Assembly: GCA_030063045.1 (NCBI GenBank)
Contig: JAQSEB010000021.1
Span: forward strand, 1,984,001-2,048,000
DNA from: Pratylenchus scribneri
Taxonomy: Eukaryota > Nematoda > Chromadorea > Rhabditida > Pratylenchidae
Direction: 5' to 3'
Length of the DNA stretch: 64,000 bases
The translations under genes were made by a program, and so were the position numbers. Each line of letters starts with the position of its first letter. Position 1 is the stretch's first letter. Under the pieces are notes generated by a model. That model did no database searches. It saw nothing but the letters and a program-made list of their open reading frames with translations, and was not told the origin of the DNA. This document shows, one piece after another, positions 33,302-43,745 of this stretch.

Positions 33302-33373
33302 TTGCCCCAATGAAGACACCAAAATTAGTAATAATACTTTTATTTTGCGACCTTAAACTTGGGTAATTAAACT
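33302..33373 (-). ncRNA. spliced-leader-like RNA locus (SL1-type)
   Basis: Read on the minus strand from 33373, TTTAATTACCCAAGTTT is identical to the core of the nematode SL1 leader; over all 22 positions only the first and the 20th differ (A for G at both). The leader is followed directly by GT, as at the SL donor. About 25 nt further comes AATTTTGG, an Sm-type site, then a small hairpin TGTCTT-CATT-GGGGCA that pairs with G-U wobbles. Leader, donor, Sm site and 3' hairpin occur in SL RNA order within about 72 nt, which is shorter than the usual 95-110 nt. A degenerate SL RNA pseudogene, or an SL carried in by a retrocopied mRNA, are the alternatives. Confidence 0.5.
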
Positions 33374-33395
33374 CCAAAACCCAACCCAAATATAC

Positions 33396-34557
33396 AAATA
33401 TGAATATGAGGAAATTCCAGCCATTTGGCCGGAAAAATATTGGCCAAAAAATTCTTTCTGTGAGATCAATTTCTCGGTTCAATTTCAAAGGACGTTCATA
33501 TTTCTTTTTCACCAAATCCATTTGGAAATATTCGGCCAACACCAATAAATCTCCGACATTTTGGCCTTTAATTAAATTTTTTAAAATTCAATCCGAATAA
33601 TTTGATAACTCACTATTCGGCAAAATTTCAATTTGGCCATGAGAATAAAAAAACTAAAAAATCCTTGAAAAAATTAAATTCTTTTAAATCTTTTCAAAAT
33701 TAAATCGAATACTTTTGGATCTGCCAATCCTTCCACCATCAATTCAATCTCTTCTTGCTCCGCTTCCTTGTAATTCCCGTGGAACATTCAGTCAAAAAAG
33801 GGAGAAAATGAGCCAATCAGCTTAAAAAAGGAAAAATTATCAGTTTACGAGGCCCGCAATTAAACATATTTCTAATTGAAAATTGAGTTTTTGAACACAG
33901 AGAAAATTATTTTAGTTGACAAAAAATTTAAGAATTTTCGAGAGAAAAAAATTAATAAAAGAAACCCTTTCTATCGTACCTGTTTATTGGCATAATAAAT
34001 TTGTTCACCAATGAGCAATTTTACATCACTTGAAAAATTGCCAAAAGAATTCGGACAAGTGAAGCGTGGTCTGGAAATATTGCAAATTTCTAAATCAAAA
34101 TTATTTACTTACAATTGCGAACGATTCATCAAAATTCGAATTCGCAACAAAACTCTTAGAAAGAATTAATTTTATAATAATTCAAAGAAAAAATGCACCT
34201 TCCCGTTCTCTTTGGAGCATTGAAATTCCATTTTGCCATATTTGCTTCCAATAAAATTATTTCGCTATTCTGGAGAGCAGCATATCCATAGGGTTTCATT
34301 ACAATGAATTTATATGGTGTTATTTCAATGCGCATTTTTACAATTCCTTCAATCATTTCTTCGCATTCTTTTTTAAATTTAACCATTGAAGTTGAAAGAT
34401 GTTTGCCTGAAATGTTATTTTTAATATTAAACTATCATACTACTGACCATAAATAATTGCCAATTTTTGTGAAAAATTGATTTGGCTTATCACATCTTTG
34501 ATCAGGCAATTTCTCATTAGTCTCTGCAATAACCTCAAATCCATCATATTGTGTCAT
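33396..34557 (-). pseudogene. BTB/POZ-domain gene with a nonsense codon
   Basis: Exons about 34446-34557, 34199-34406, 34113-34154, 33980-34070, 33693-33820, 33614-33653 and 33396-33565. Exons 2-4 and 6-7 join in phase. The BTB fold is read as SSDVKLLIGEQIYYANKQ, then LIGSFSPFF, MFHGNYKEAEQEEIEL, PKVFDLILKRF, FYSHGQIEILPN and NVGDLLVLAEYFQMDLVKK. An in-frame TGA (33788-33790) sits between SPFFD and MFHGN, where BTB proteins usually have an ordinary residue. The end of exon 5 lacks a usable GT donor after KRF, and exon 1 joins exon 2 out of phase by one. Three independent faults argue for a pseudogene rather than assembly error. BTB proteins usually act as dimerisation modules or Cullin-3 adaptors; upstream residues are not a clear MATH domain. 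Confidence 0.65.
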
Positions 34558-34770
34558 TTTGGTGCAAAAAAATATTCAAAATACTGAATAAAAATGTCTG
34601 AACTTTGAATTCTGAAATAGAGAAAAATGAAAGAGGATAGGAAATCTCCTAAAAAATTTTAAGGTTTGAACGGCAAATTGTCGGGTAAAATAATAAAATT
34701 TAATAATGATTAAATGCATAAATAAATAATCATATAATTGCTATTTTCAAAATGAAGAATTAAAATTTAG

Positions 34771-34925
34771 GAAAAGCTAAATTGCCACCAAAATTCGCCA
34801 ATCTGCAACTTTTCCCGGCTGTCAATTTCTATTATCCTGGTTGTTCAATCCGTTTGAATTTTGGAAAAGAAGAGTGACGATTCAAACAATTCGAAAGTGT
34901 CTTTCAATATGAATTGGGAAAATGA
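34771..34925 (+). pseudogene. orphan last exon of a SPRY gene
   Basis: After acceptor AAAATTTAG the frame reads KAKLPPKFANLQLFPAVN, nearly the same as the last exon of the broken SPRY gene at 13.5 kb, then SIRLNFGKEE followed by TGA where both relatives have Trp (TGG to TGA), then RFKQFESVFQYELGK and a stop. The intronic acceptor is kept, so it came by genomic duplication, not retroposition. No other SPRY exon is seen upstream. Confidence 0.75.
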
Positions 34926-35350
34926 TTATGAAAAACAAACAAGAATATAAAGGAAATACAATAAATTGGTTTCTTTATTTTATCTTTTATGAAGATCTAT
35001 CCAAATTCATTTAATTTTGATATATTTCACTTTTATTTTAAACTTAAAATATCCAACGTTTGCTATGTAAAATAAAATTTTTATTTGGAAAAAAACTAAA
35101 ATTTTGCTTCAAATCAGATTAGTTAAGACTATAAGCCCAATGGCCATTTAATTAAAATATTTTTTAGTATTATAATAATATTCAGTGAACAAATAAGTAG
35201 AAAAAGTGTAAAATTGTTGATGAGAAAGAACAATAGATTCAAATGATTTAGAATTAGAAGAAATATTCGATATATATTTTTTTAATTGAAAATTCATGTT
35301 GAAAATTTGTCAGATTTTTTTCTCAAATTCGGTAATTCTGAATTGCTCTC
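34926..35350. other. AT-rich spacer
   Basis: No coding signal seen between the SPRY relic and the 3' end of the secreted CxxC gene. Confidence 0.4.
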
Positions 35351-36585
35351 TCAAATTTTTTGAGCATTTCTCGATTCCGAATCAGAATTGGTTTCATTCT
35401 CTTTTATAAATTCTTGCAAATATTCCATCAATGATTTTGCCCTAATTTGCATTTCAAATGCCTCCTCCCATTGTTCAGGCATTTTCATTTCCGCTTTCAC
35501 AGAAAGATTAAGCATTTCTTCATTTCCACATTTTGAACATTTGTGTGGATATTCAAGTTGATGAACATTTTTCTAAAATTTTTAATTTTAGAATTTTTTA
35601 GATATATAATTTTGCACATTGACCAATATTTTAGGAATATTTCATAAAGAGACAAAACTTTCGGCACCTATTTTATTTTGATTTTTGATCTTTCTGTAGA
35701 GCATTTTGAAATTTAATATTTAATCAAATATAATAAGAAAAAAATTTAAGAATATAACCTTTTGTAGGGATTTTAATCAAATCCACTCTTTTCTTCAATT
35801 TTTCCCAATCCAAAATTATAGAATAGTAAAAAAAAAATTGTAAAATACAAAACTAATATATGTTTAAATTGATTTTATGCGCAAAATTCAGTAATCAAAT
35901 CGATTTTTTACACTTACTGTGTTTTTCATATTTTCTTTTGCCTTTACTATTTTCTGTATAATTTCCTCATTATGTGATTTAAATTTTCCAATGAATTTTG
36001 CCAAATCCTTCAATGTTTTTGGATAAAATTAATTACCAAGAAGAAAGTTCAATATTGCTTCAATCTTATCTAAATCCATTAATTCGAGAAGCGTGAACAT
36101 TCCAGAAAAATATCCATGTTTATGCTTAATGGAAGATGTTTCCTCATTTAATTTTTCGATTTTTGTTAACACAAGCTTAATGTCTTTATTCTCACCTGAA
36201 GAAGAATAATATTAAAATTATTTATAAATATTTTGCCTTCTTCATTTTGTGGTGCATCACTAATTTCGATTGCTACTTTTTTGCCTTTTCCACTGCTTGA
36301 GCCTATAAAATTTATAAAAATATAAATAATAAATTAGTTTAATTAGTTAAATTGATTTAAATTATTATAATTATTTTTTAAAATAAAATAAAATAATTTA
36401 CCTCCAAACTCAAATTTGGTTTTCTTTTCTCGTTGTATATCTCTTTCAATTTCCACTTCTTTCCGTTTTCCATTACCTTCTTCGTTATCATTGTTTTTTC
36501 CTTTATCTCCAACCAAAGTTGCGAGTGTTATTTGGTTCAAGCAATGTAAGATAATAAAAGTTACCAAACTTTTCCAAATAATCAT
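35351..36585 (-). CDS. secreted protein with a CxxC motif, unknown; possibly broken
   Basis: Exons 36402-36585, 36237-36302, 36037-36195, 35918-36007, 35759-35792 and 35351-35572. The start MIIWKSLVTFIILHCLNQI is a signal peptide, followed by an acidic/basic charged stretch. Exons 1-3 join in phase 1, exon 2 to 3 through a GC-AG intron (GAAG|GCAAAA). Exon 3 ends LDKIEAILNFLLGN and meets an in-frame TAA (36029-36031); the same frame continues past it into exon 4 (DLAKFIGKFKSHNEEIIQK), so the TAA looks like a nonsense mutation. The last exon has HKCSKCGNEEML, a CxxC pair of zinc-ribbon type, and a glutamate-rich end. The exon 5 to exon 6 join is out of phase. No family recognised; the N-terminal half may still be expressed. 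Confidence 0.5.
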
Positions 36586-37056
36586 ATTAAATAATTGAAT
36601 TTATCTTAAAATTAATAATTATATCAATGGAATATTTCATTTAATTTATTAATTTTTTCCTAATTTTTGTTTATACAAATCTTTATGTGCATAATTTATC
36701 TCTAAGATAGAATAATATATCAGATAACAACGGCTGAGTATAGTCGATCATCAACAAAATTCTAATATAATAACTTTTTTCTATCCAATCTCTTTTAAAG
36801 CCACTATATAAATGAATTGTGGAGAATTGCTTTAAGGCATGGAGATTATATATTTTTATATGGCAGTTAAATCGTAAAAGTAAAATTTCCTTTTGGGCCA
36901 CAAATAATTTTGAATAAATCGAAGACGGAGTGAAAAATTTTGAGGGTGATGGAATCTTAGCTAGGAGGTCGGAGAGGAGCTTTAGAAATATGAAATCCTA
37001 AAAAGGCACAGCACTGGCTATGGCAATGTTAGATAGCTATCATCAAAGGCTGAGAT
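36586..37056. other. no gene seen
   Basis: Presumed 5' flank of the secreted CxxC gene. A short minus-strand frame at 36683-36901 shows no family signal. Confidence 0.35.
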
Positions 37057-37292
37057 ATATATATGTTAGCGCTTCCGCTAAAACTGAAATTAATAGACTA
37101 TCTCGTCGAAGAAGCAGAGTACAAACCTAACCCTAGCACTTAGCCCCTATCCCTAATCCCATGCTGCCGAGCCACCTAACCATAAATCCCTATTTATTTT
37201 TCGGTACCTCACTTTTCTCTGCTTCTATGACGAAAATAGTGGTGTGTAAATTTCAGTTTTAGCGGAATTTCAGTTATAGCGCCGACATATAT
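37057..37292. mobile_element. foldback MITE, inverted relative of the 32.2-kb element
   Basis: Arms GCTAAAACTGAAATT and AATTTCAGTTTTAGC pair, and TATATATATGTTAGCGC faces GCGCCGACATATATAA. The core contains GAAGCAGAGTACAAACCTAA and CATGCTGCCGAGCC, the complement of the 32.2-kb core. TA-rich ends would suit a TA-target transposon. Confidence 0.75.
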
Positions 37293-37689
37293 AATGATAA
37301 TACAATATTAAACTGAACTCGTAAATTACTCCAAATACTGGCCTAATAGGCTGATCTGGGAAGAAATTTAAAGATAATATTTTTAGAAGTTAATGAACAT
37401 AGGGATTTAGGCCAGTTTGAATTGAATTAAAAATAGAGATTGATATGATGCCCTTAAAGAGGATTGACCAATTCTTACCTAAAATGCCAACAGAAAAATC
37501 AATGGAGAGAAAGGTGAATTCACCAATAGAAGCTAGGCTTTTATGAAGTGAAGTTAGATGGGCTTGCTATTGGGCCCATTGAATTTGGCCAGTATTGGCC
37601 AAAAATGCCAGCACTAAAATCAATGAATAGAGAGGACGGAATTTATCCATAGAAACCAGAGAAGCTAAACTGATTTGAATTGCTCAAAT
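37293..37689. other. no gene seen
   Basis: Contains loosely repeated phrases about CCAACAGAAAAATCAATGGA and CCAGCACTAAAATCAATGAA, so it may be an old diverged repeat that grades into the following minisatellite. Confidence 0.3.
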
Positions 37690-38135
37690 TGATCAAGCTA
37701 CGATTCTAATTGCGGAATTTGCCCAAAATATATGATGGCCAATTTTTATTTGGCCAAAAGCATCTCAAATTGATCAAGCTACGATTCTAATTGCGGAATT
37801 TGCCCAAAATATATGATGGCCAATTTTTATTTGGCCAAAAGCATCTCAAAATGATCAAGCTACGATTCTAATTGCGGAATTTGCCCAAAATATATGATGG
37901 CCAATTTTTATTTGGCCAAAAGCATCTCAAATTGATCAAGCTACGATTCTAATTGTGGAATTTGCCCAAAATATATGATGGCCAATTTTTATTTGGCCAA
38001 AAGCATCTCAAATTGATCAAGCTACGATTCTAATTGTGGAATTTGCCCAAAATATATGATGGCCAATTTTTATTTGGCCAACAGCATCTCATTGATCAAG
38101 CTACGATTCTAATTGCGGAAATTTGCCCATAATAA
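37690..38135. repeat. 81-bp minisatellite, about 5.5 copies
   Basis: TGATCAAGCTACGATTCTAA starts at 37690, 37771, 37852, 37933, 38014 and 38093, a constant 81-bp period (79 bp for the last). Units are nearly identical. Confidence 0.9.
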
Positions 38136-39126
38136 ATGATGGCTAAATGTTGATGCTGGCAATGGCCATCAAATAACCACTAGGGAATGCAAGAGCAAAA
38201 ATCTTAAAAGGTAAAAATTGATCTTTATAGGACATATAGGATGATAAAAATTATAAAAATGATCTTTAAAGAACACCATCGAGCAAAACAAAGTTAATAT
38301 AAATATTGATAACGGAATGTATTTTTTTCCATTCCAATTAAATTCCCTTATAACTTACATAATTTAATATTTCCATAGCTTCCCAATTCTAATCAATCCT
38401 TGTAGAAATATTAAATCAAAATTAAAACAATAAAATTTGTAAGCGTATTTTCAGTTATTTTTTCTAGTAAAATTTTTGAATCAACTAAAATTCTTAAAAT
38501 GATTTTAGTTAATAAAAATAAACATTTTCTTGAAATTTTGGAATATTTTTTTTAGAAATTTAGTTCTGATATTTAATAAAAATTTTCATTTATTTTAATT
38601 ATTTACATTTATCTGGTTACCCTATTGAAAAGTTACAAAAAAAAGAAATATTAACAATATTGATGACAAATATTTCGTTTTTTTTTGATTGATATGCAAC
38701 TTGAAAAAATAGAATAGTAGTAGGAATATGAATAGAAAAAAATAATTTTAATGATAGATATTTAATCAAATTTTGATTTTCCATCGAAAGCATCAATCAT
38801 AAAATCATATCCGTAATCTTTAATTGAAAAATTTTATTTTAATTATTTCTTTCAACTTAATTATCTATTAAATTATAAAAAATTTAATGAAAAATTGAAT
38901 TATGAAGAGGGAAATACTTATTAGTAAAGAATTATTGATGATGTCAATTGAAGCTATAGTGAAAATAGAGTGATTCTGCAACGGATAGGGAAATTCAACA
39001 AAAATTCGCATGCTTTTCTGATCACAATAAAATCGTCAAGAAAAACGAAAAATCGCTGAATTACAAGAATAAATATAAAATCAAAATAAATCAGAATTTC
39101 TATAAAAACAATTTATAATAAAGAAA
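38136..39126. other. AT-rich stretch without a supported gene
   Basis: Very AT-rich and without usable open frames. Confidence 0.45.
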
Positions 39127-39245
39127 AATTATAATGGTCACGCCCGAAAAACGGTAGATGGTATCGGTAAACGGTATGGACCAAAAACACGGAATTTTAC
39201 GGTAAGCGGTATCGATAAACGATACGGTAACGGCACCCAGCCCTG
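39127..39245 (-). mobile_element. possible hAT-like MITE end with CGGTATCGATAAACG interior
   Basis: On the minus strand it begins CAGGGCTGGGTGCCG, a YARNG-type tip, followed by repeats of ACCGTATCGTTTATCG. The other end (near CACGCCCGAAAAACGG) does not mirror the tip, so only one end is supported. Confidence 0.4.
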
Positions 39246-39596
39246 GTGCATAAATTCCAACTTCGAATTCGAACGATTTATGATGTTAAATAGATCGAAG
39301 ACAGGATGGGGTAGGGAGAGTTGATGAGGTATTAATTCGAATAGGGGGGGGGGGATCAACTGCTGGGATTGATATATATATAAGTAAAAATTATTGTTGA
39401 TATTTCGACTTCCAAATAAATTTCTTCCACCTTTCTAATTTTTTAAAATATAAAATTACAGCAATAATTTGAACTTTTTCTTTTAATTAAAAAATCATTC
39501 TTCCATCATTCTGAAAATAAATATCTTAAATAAAATATTCCTATCATAGAATAATTTAAAATTTTCTTTCCGTTTTAGATATTTCCTAATTCAATC

Positions 39597-41128
39597 ATGA
39601 TTAAAAGTTACCTTACTTTATTTGTTCTTTTATTTTTGCTTATATCCATTTTCTGTCAATTAGGCGAATGCAGTGGGAAGGGAAAAAGCGGTAAAAAGAA
39701 AAAAGGAAGTAGTAGCAGCAACAAAAATGTCACAAATACTAGTGCTGGGAAAATTGAGGCGGAAATATCGGAATTGGCCGATTTTGAAGATTCCTTACAA
39801 AAACTTGCCAGCAAGGAGCAGAAAAGTAAGGAAAAAGACAAAACCGTCGCCTCTGGCTCATCGTCTATTTTGGCTAAGTATAAAGAACAACGTAATGAGG
39901 CAATAGCTAATCATCTGGCTGATAGACTTTCGCAATTCACTAGTATATCATATTTTTTATAATTAATTTTTAAATTGTTTAAGTCAAATCTTATTTGAAC
40001 AACGAAATTGCGGTAAATTTTTAAAATTTTTTTTATTTTATTTGTATTATTAAAGTCACCTAACACGAATGATGATTATAATATTCTCCTTGAGGATGCT
40101 GTAGAACATCTAAAAAATGATCCCGAAAAAACAATGTAAGTGATACCAGTGCTTATTTCGGTATCGATATCTAGGAAGAGAAAAGGGTCACTGAGGTCAT
40201 CAATTTTAGAATGATTCAGAGATGTGTGAGTGATATCTTATCCCAGAATTACCCTAGCACTAATTCTCATGCGAGTTGGAACAAAAGGGATACAAAATAC
40301 AAATGTACCGTTGTTCCGATATATCCAAAAAATTTTCAATTTTAAGCCATTGAAATTAGTATCAAATGAACTTCGATATTAAAAGAATCTAAATTCTAAA
40401 ATTAAATATTATAAAAACAAGCCTAATAGTTAGTGTGTCATTTTCACTTTTATATGGTCTCAAAAATGATTTTAACTTATTAAATTAATTTATCTATAAC
40501 ATAAAATATTTACCAGTGACAAAATTATCGGAATAATCAATGAAGGGCTTCAAAAGAGAAAATTACGCTACATTCGATTGATTGCGGCCGGCAGTTTACG
40601 CCAACACGATAAACATTACAATTATGATAAGGAGGGACGCGACCTCTATGATGCTACAATGAAATTATTGGAATCCCATGGAACTGATTATCCAAGAAAT
40701 TATAAACAAATGCTTCAAATTTTGGCTATTTATAAGCTGGCATTGGTTAAACTGGTAGTTCTTTTACTTACAATGCATCAAAGAAAATATTTTTGCATTA
40801 ATAAAAATTATGTCATTTTTTTATTTTTTTGACTATAATAAATTAATAATTTATTTAAAAAATAAGAATAATTTAATTTATAAGAATTTTTAAAAATATT
40901 TTTTAAACATTTCCAAATAGATTGCTGAACATTTCCAAGTCGGTCCAATCAAAGTCATAGTTACCGTTGAAGACATGCATTTGTTTGAGTCGGAGCAAGA
41001 ATTTTTGAAAAAATTGGAATATATACCAATTTTGGGCAACAATGGGCCTGAAGGGAATTTGTTCAAAATCCCAAGTCAAGTGGAAAAAATGGACCCAAAT
41101 GATGTCACACTGGTCATTTTGCTCGATG
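39597..41128 (+). CDS. secreted protein with weak SRR1-like resemblance; 3' end not found
   Basis: Exons 39597-39942, 40056-40135, 40517-40754 and 40921-41128. The N terminus MIKSYLTLFVLLFLLISIFC is a signal peptide, then a lysine/serine-rich low-complexity linker (KGKSGKKKKGSSSSNKN). Exons 2-4 join in phase. The core reads LRYIRLIAAGSLRQ, then MLQILAIYKLALVKLIAEHF, IKVIVTVEDMHLFESEQEFL, GNNGPEGN and PNDVTLVILLDG. The order of a glycine-turn strand, a Q-x-A-rich helix, a strand followed by E-x-E-F-L, an N-x-x-G segment and a T-L strand recalls the SRR1-like domain, but identity is low. The exon 1 to exon 2 join is out of phase by one base; I could not resolve it. After exon 4 the sequence passes into G-rich repeats and a trinucleotide array, so the C terminus is missing or displaced. 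Confidence 0.5.
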
Positions 41129-41276
41129 GTTTGCTTTTTTTTAAATACAGCTAGTTTTTTAAAGTTCCAGCTTGTTAATTTTGTCTAGAGTACCAGATTA
41201 ATTCATATATGTTTCTTAATTACAGTAATCTTTAAAAACTGAAAACCTTTCAAAAATTACGAGGTACTTTCCCATT

Positions 41277-41385
41277 ATCGGGGGGACCAAGTCATTATCG
41301 GGGGGACCGGGTCATTATCGGGGGGACCGGGTCAAAATCGGGGGACCGAGTCAATATCGGGGGGACAGAGGACAATATCGGGGTA
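41277..41385. repeat. about 20-bp G-rich tandem repeat, six degenerate copies
   Basis: Variants of TCATTATCGGGGGGACCGGG follow each other, each with a run of five or six G. It sits where the 3' part of the SRR1-like gene would be expected. Confidence 0.85.
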
Positions 41386-41405
41386 GAATGGTTAAATAGG
41401 AAAAG

Positions 41406-41690
41406 ATAATGAGAAGGATGAAGAAGAAGAAGAAGAAGAAGATGATGATGAAGAAGAAGTTGATGATGATGATGAAGAAAAAGATGATGATGATGAAGAA
41501 GAAGATGAGGATGATGAAGAAGAAGATGATGATGATGAAGAAGAAGATGATGAAGAAGATGATGATGATGAAGAAGAAGATGAAGATGAAGAAGAAGATG
41601 AGGATGATGAAGAAGAAGTTGATGATGATGAAGAAGAAGATGATGAAGAAGATGATGATGATGAAGATGAAGAGATCTTCATCATCTTCC
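41406..41690. repeat. GAT/GAA trinucleotide microsatellite
   Basis: About 285 bp built only of GAT, GAA and GTT-type triplets on the plus strand. It yields long open frames of serine on the minus strand and lysine/methionine on the plus strand, which I take as artefacts of triplet composition; one frame would be poly-Asp/Glu. Confidence 0.9.
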
Positions 41691-41715
41691 TAATCATCCT
41701 ATATAAATATTATAG

Positions 41716-42015
41716 ATCTTGCCCCGCGCAGCGGGTGGTTTGCAAACCGGTTTAAAACATGCGGAAAATGGAAATTTTTATCGGAATGGGATGAAAATTA
41801 GAACTTTGGGGTTTTCTGTTATGGAGAATTCAAAAATGCCAATGGTTTTTGACTTGCGCAACGAGCGGTTTATAAACCGGTTTAAAATGGAAATTTTTAT
41901 TGGATTGAGGTGAAAATTGAGATTCTGGGGTTTTCGGGTATGGAGAATTCAGAAATGATGTTCATTTTATGATCTACGAAAAAGGTGGTTTGCAAACCGG
42001 TTCAAAAATTTTTAA
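41716..42015. repeat. about 120-bp repeat around GTTTGCAAACCGGTTTAAAA, block 1
   Basis: Three degenerate units carry GGTGGTTTGCAAACCGG, then GGAAATTTTTA...GATGAAAATT and GGGGTTTTC.GGTATGGAGAATTC. A second block of the same family lies at 43055-43410. Confidence 0.8.
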
Positions 42016-42025
42016 AATAGGGAAA

Positions 42026-42462
42026 AAGCGGGCGAGCGAAGCGAGCCTGCACACGACCTAAAGAAGAGCGGGCGAGCGAAGCGAGCCTGCACATGACCTA
42101 AAGAAGATCGGGCGAGCGAAGCGAGCATGCACACGACCTAAAGAAAAGCGGCGAGCGAAGCGAGCCTACACACGACCTAAAGAAGAGCGGGCGAGCGAAG
42201 CGAGCCTGCACACGACCTAAAGAAAAGCGGCGAGCGAAGCGAGCCTACACACGACCTAAAGAGAGCGGGCTAGCGAAGCGAGCCTGCACACGACCTAAAG
42301 AAGAGCTGGAGAGCGAAGCGAGCCTGCACACGACCTAAAGAAGAGCTGGAGAGCGAAGCGAGCCTGCACACGACCTAAAGAAGAGCGGGCGAGCGAAGCG
42401 AGCCTGCCCACGACCTGGGAAAAGGCGGGCGAGCGAAGCGAGCCTGCCCGCGACCTTTAAAT
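42026..42462. repeat. GC-rich 39-40-bp minisatellite, about 11 copies
   Basis: Units of the form GGGCGAGCGAAGCGAGCCTG followed by CACACGACCTAAAGAAGA. The segment GCGAGCGAAGCGAGC is close to a palindrome. Strikingly GC-rich for this window. Confidence 0.9.
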
Positions 42463-43054
42463 AATTTCAAAATCCGAATCCCTAGGATAGGTCGAACGCG
42501 CCTTGGCGCGTTAACATGAATAGAAAGCTGTAATCCCTCCCGACATCTTACCAAATCTTTCCCATATATTCCTTCCACCCATTTTCCTTACGCCCCATTT
42601 CCCTTACGTCCACTAGTTATATACAATATAAAAAGCTAAGGAAAAAAATGTCACACGCTTTTTTGGGTATAATAAGGTTTCGGATGAGAGTTGGAAGGTG
42701 GGGGTTGGAAAACTTCATCCAGAATGCACACGTATAGATGAATTTGGGCATGGATTGGTTTGAGGTTCATTTTGGCCACATGGTTAGCAGAGGGGGAAAA
42801 CCGGTTTTTGGACTTAGAATTTGACCACATTTTTTACATTTTGGTTCATAACTTTTTTGTCGATGGATATTTTGAAATGAAATATAGCCTGAGACACGAT
42901 TTAGGGTTAGAGCTTCAAAATGTTATATAGCACGTTAGGGTGCGCAGCTTGGCCTAGGAGGAGTTTGAGTTGTAAATTGCGCCGTCATGGTTTGGCCATA
43001 TCCCGCTCCAGAGCTAACCCTATAGTGGAAGTTGGAGTTGGAAGGTGAAATTAT
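42463..43054. other. spacer between repeat blocks, no gene seen
   Basis: Contains CGAACGCGCCTTGGCGCGTT, a short GC-rich palindrome, near 42492. No coding support. Confidence 0.35.
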
Positions 43055-43410
43055 GGACTCGAGGGTTTTCGGGTATGGCGAATTCAAATATCACATTAGT
43101 TTTGAGATCCGCGCAACAGATGGTTTGCAAACCGGTTTAAAACATGCGCAAAAATGGAAATTTTAACGGAATGATTTGAAAATTGGGATTCTGGGGTTTT
43201 CGGGTATGGCGAATTCAAATATGAAATCCATTTTGTGATCTGCGCAAGGAGTGGTTTGCAAACCGGTTTAAAAATGTCCAAAAATGAAAATTTTGTCAGA
43301 TTGAGGTGAAAATTGGGACTTGGGGGTTTTAGGATATGCTGAATCCAAATATGGCCTCCGTTTTGGAATCCGCACAATAGGTGGTTTGCAAACCGGTTCA
43401 AAAAATGTCA
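43055..43410. repeat. about 120-bp repeat around GTTTGCAAACCGGTTTAAAA, block 2
   Basis: Three further units of the family at 41716, each with GATCCGCGCAA or variant, TGGTTTGCAAACCGGTT and GGGTTTTCGGGTATGGCGAA. An interrupting frame on the minus strand is repeat-derived. Confidence 0.85.
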
Positions 43411-43419
43411 AAAAATAAA

Positions 43420-43745
43420 AAATGCATTTGCAGACTTAATTCTGTGTAGAGGGGGACGTAGAGGGGGACAAAATATGGCCCTAAAAAATGCATTTGCAGA
43501 CTTAATTCTGTGTAGAGGGGGACGTAGAGGGGGACAAAATATGGCCCTAAAAAATGCATTTGCAGACTTAATTCTATTTAAAATTAGATATTAAGATATT
43601 CTTAAAAATTGCAGAATTAATCAGATCTCCCCCTGGACAGAAAATATGTCTCTAAAATGCATTTGCAGACTTAATTCTGTGTAGAGGGGGACGTAGAGGG
43701 GGACAAAATATGGCCCTAAAAAATGCATTTGCAGACTTAATTCTC
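43420..43745. repeat. about 64-bp repeat with TAGAGGGGGACG, edge of the satellite
   Basis: AAAATGCATTTGCAGACTTA followed by TTCTGTGTAGAGGGGGACG and TAGAGGGGGACAAAATATGG repeats about four times with one insertion. It shares the TGCATTTGCAGAC core with the main satellite that follows. Confidence 0.85.

Noticed and set aside
33045..33545. Single 166-codon minus-strand gene
   Set aside because: The frame crosses a BTB exon, the SL-like locus and an exon that is better read in another frame with clean splice sites; it is a composite of chance.
41392..41697. Long poly-serine (minus) and poly-lysine/methionine (plus) open frames
   Set aside because: They result from a GAT/GAA trinucleotide array, which is open in several frames by composition. 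No start context, splice sites or flanking coding sequence supports a gene.
43096..43401. Minus-strand open frame of about 100 codons
   Set aside because: Its sequence repeats itself because it lies in the GTTTGCAAACCGG repeat block; it is not a gene.
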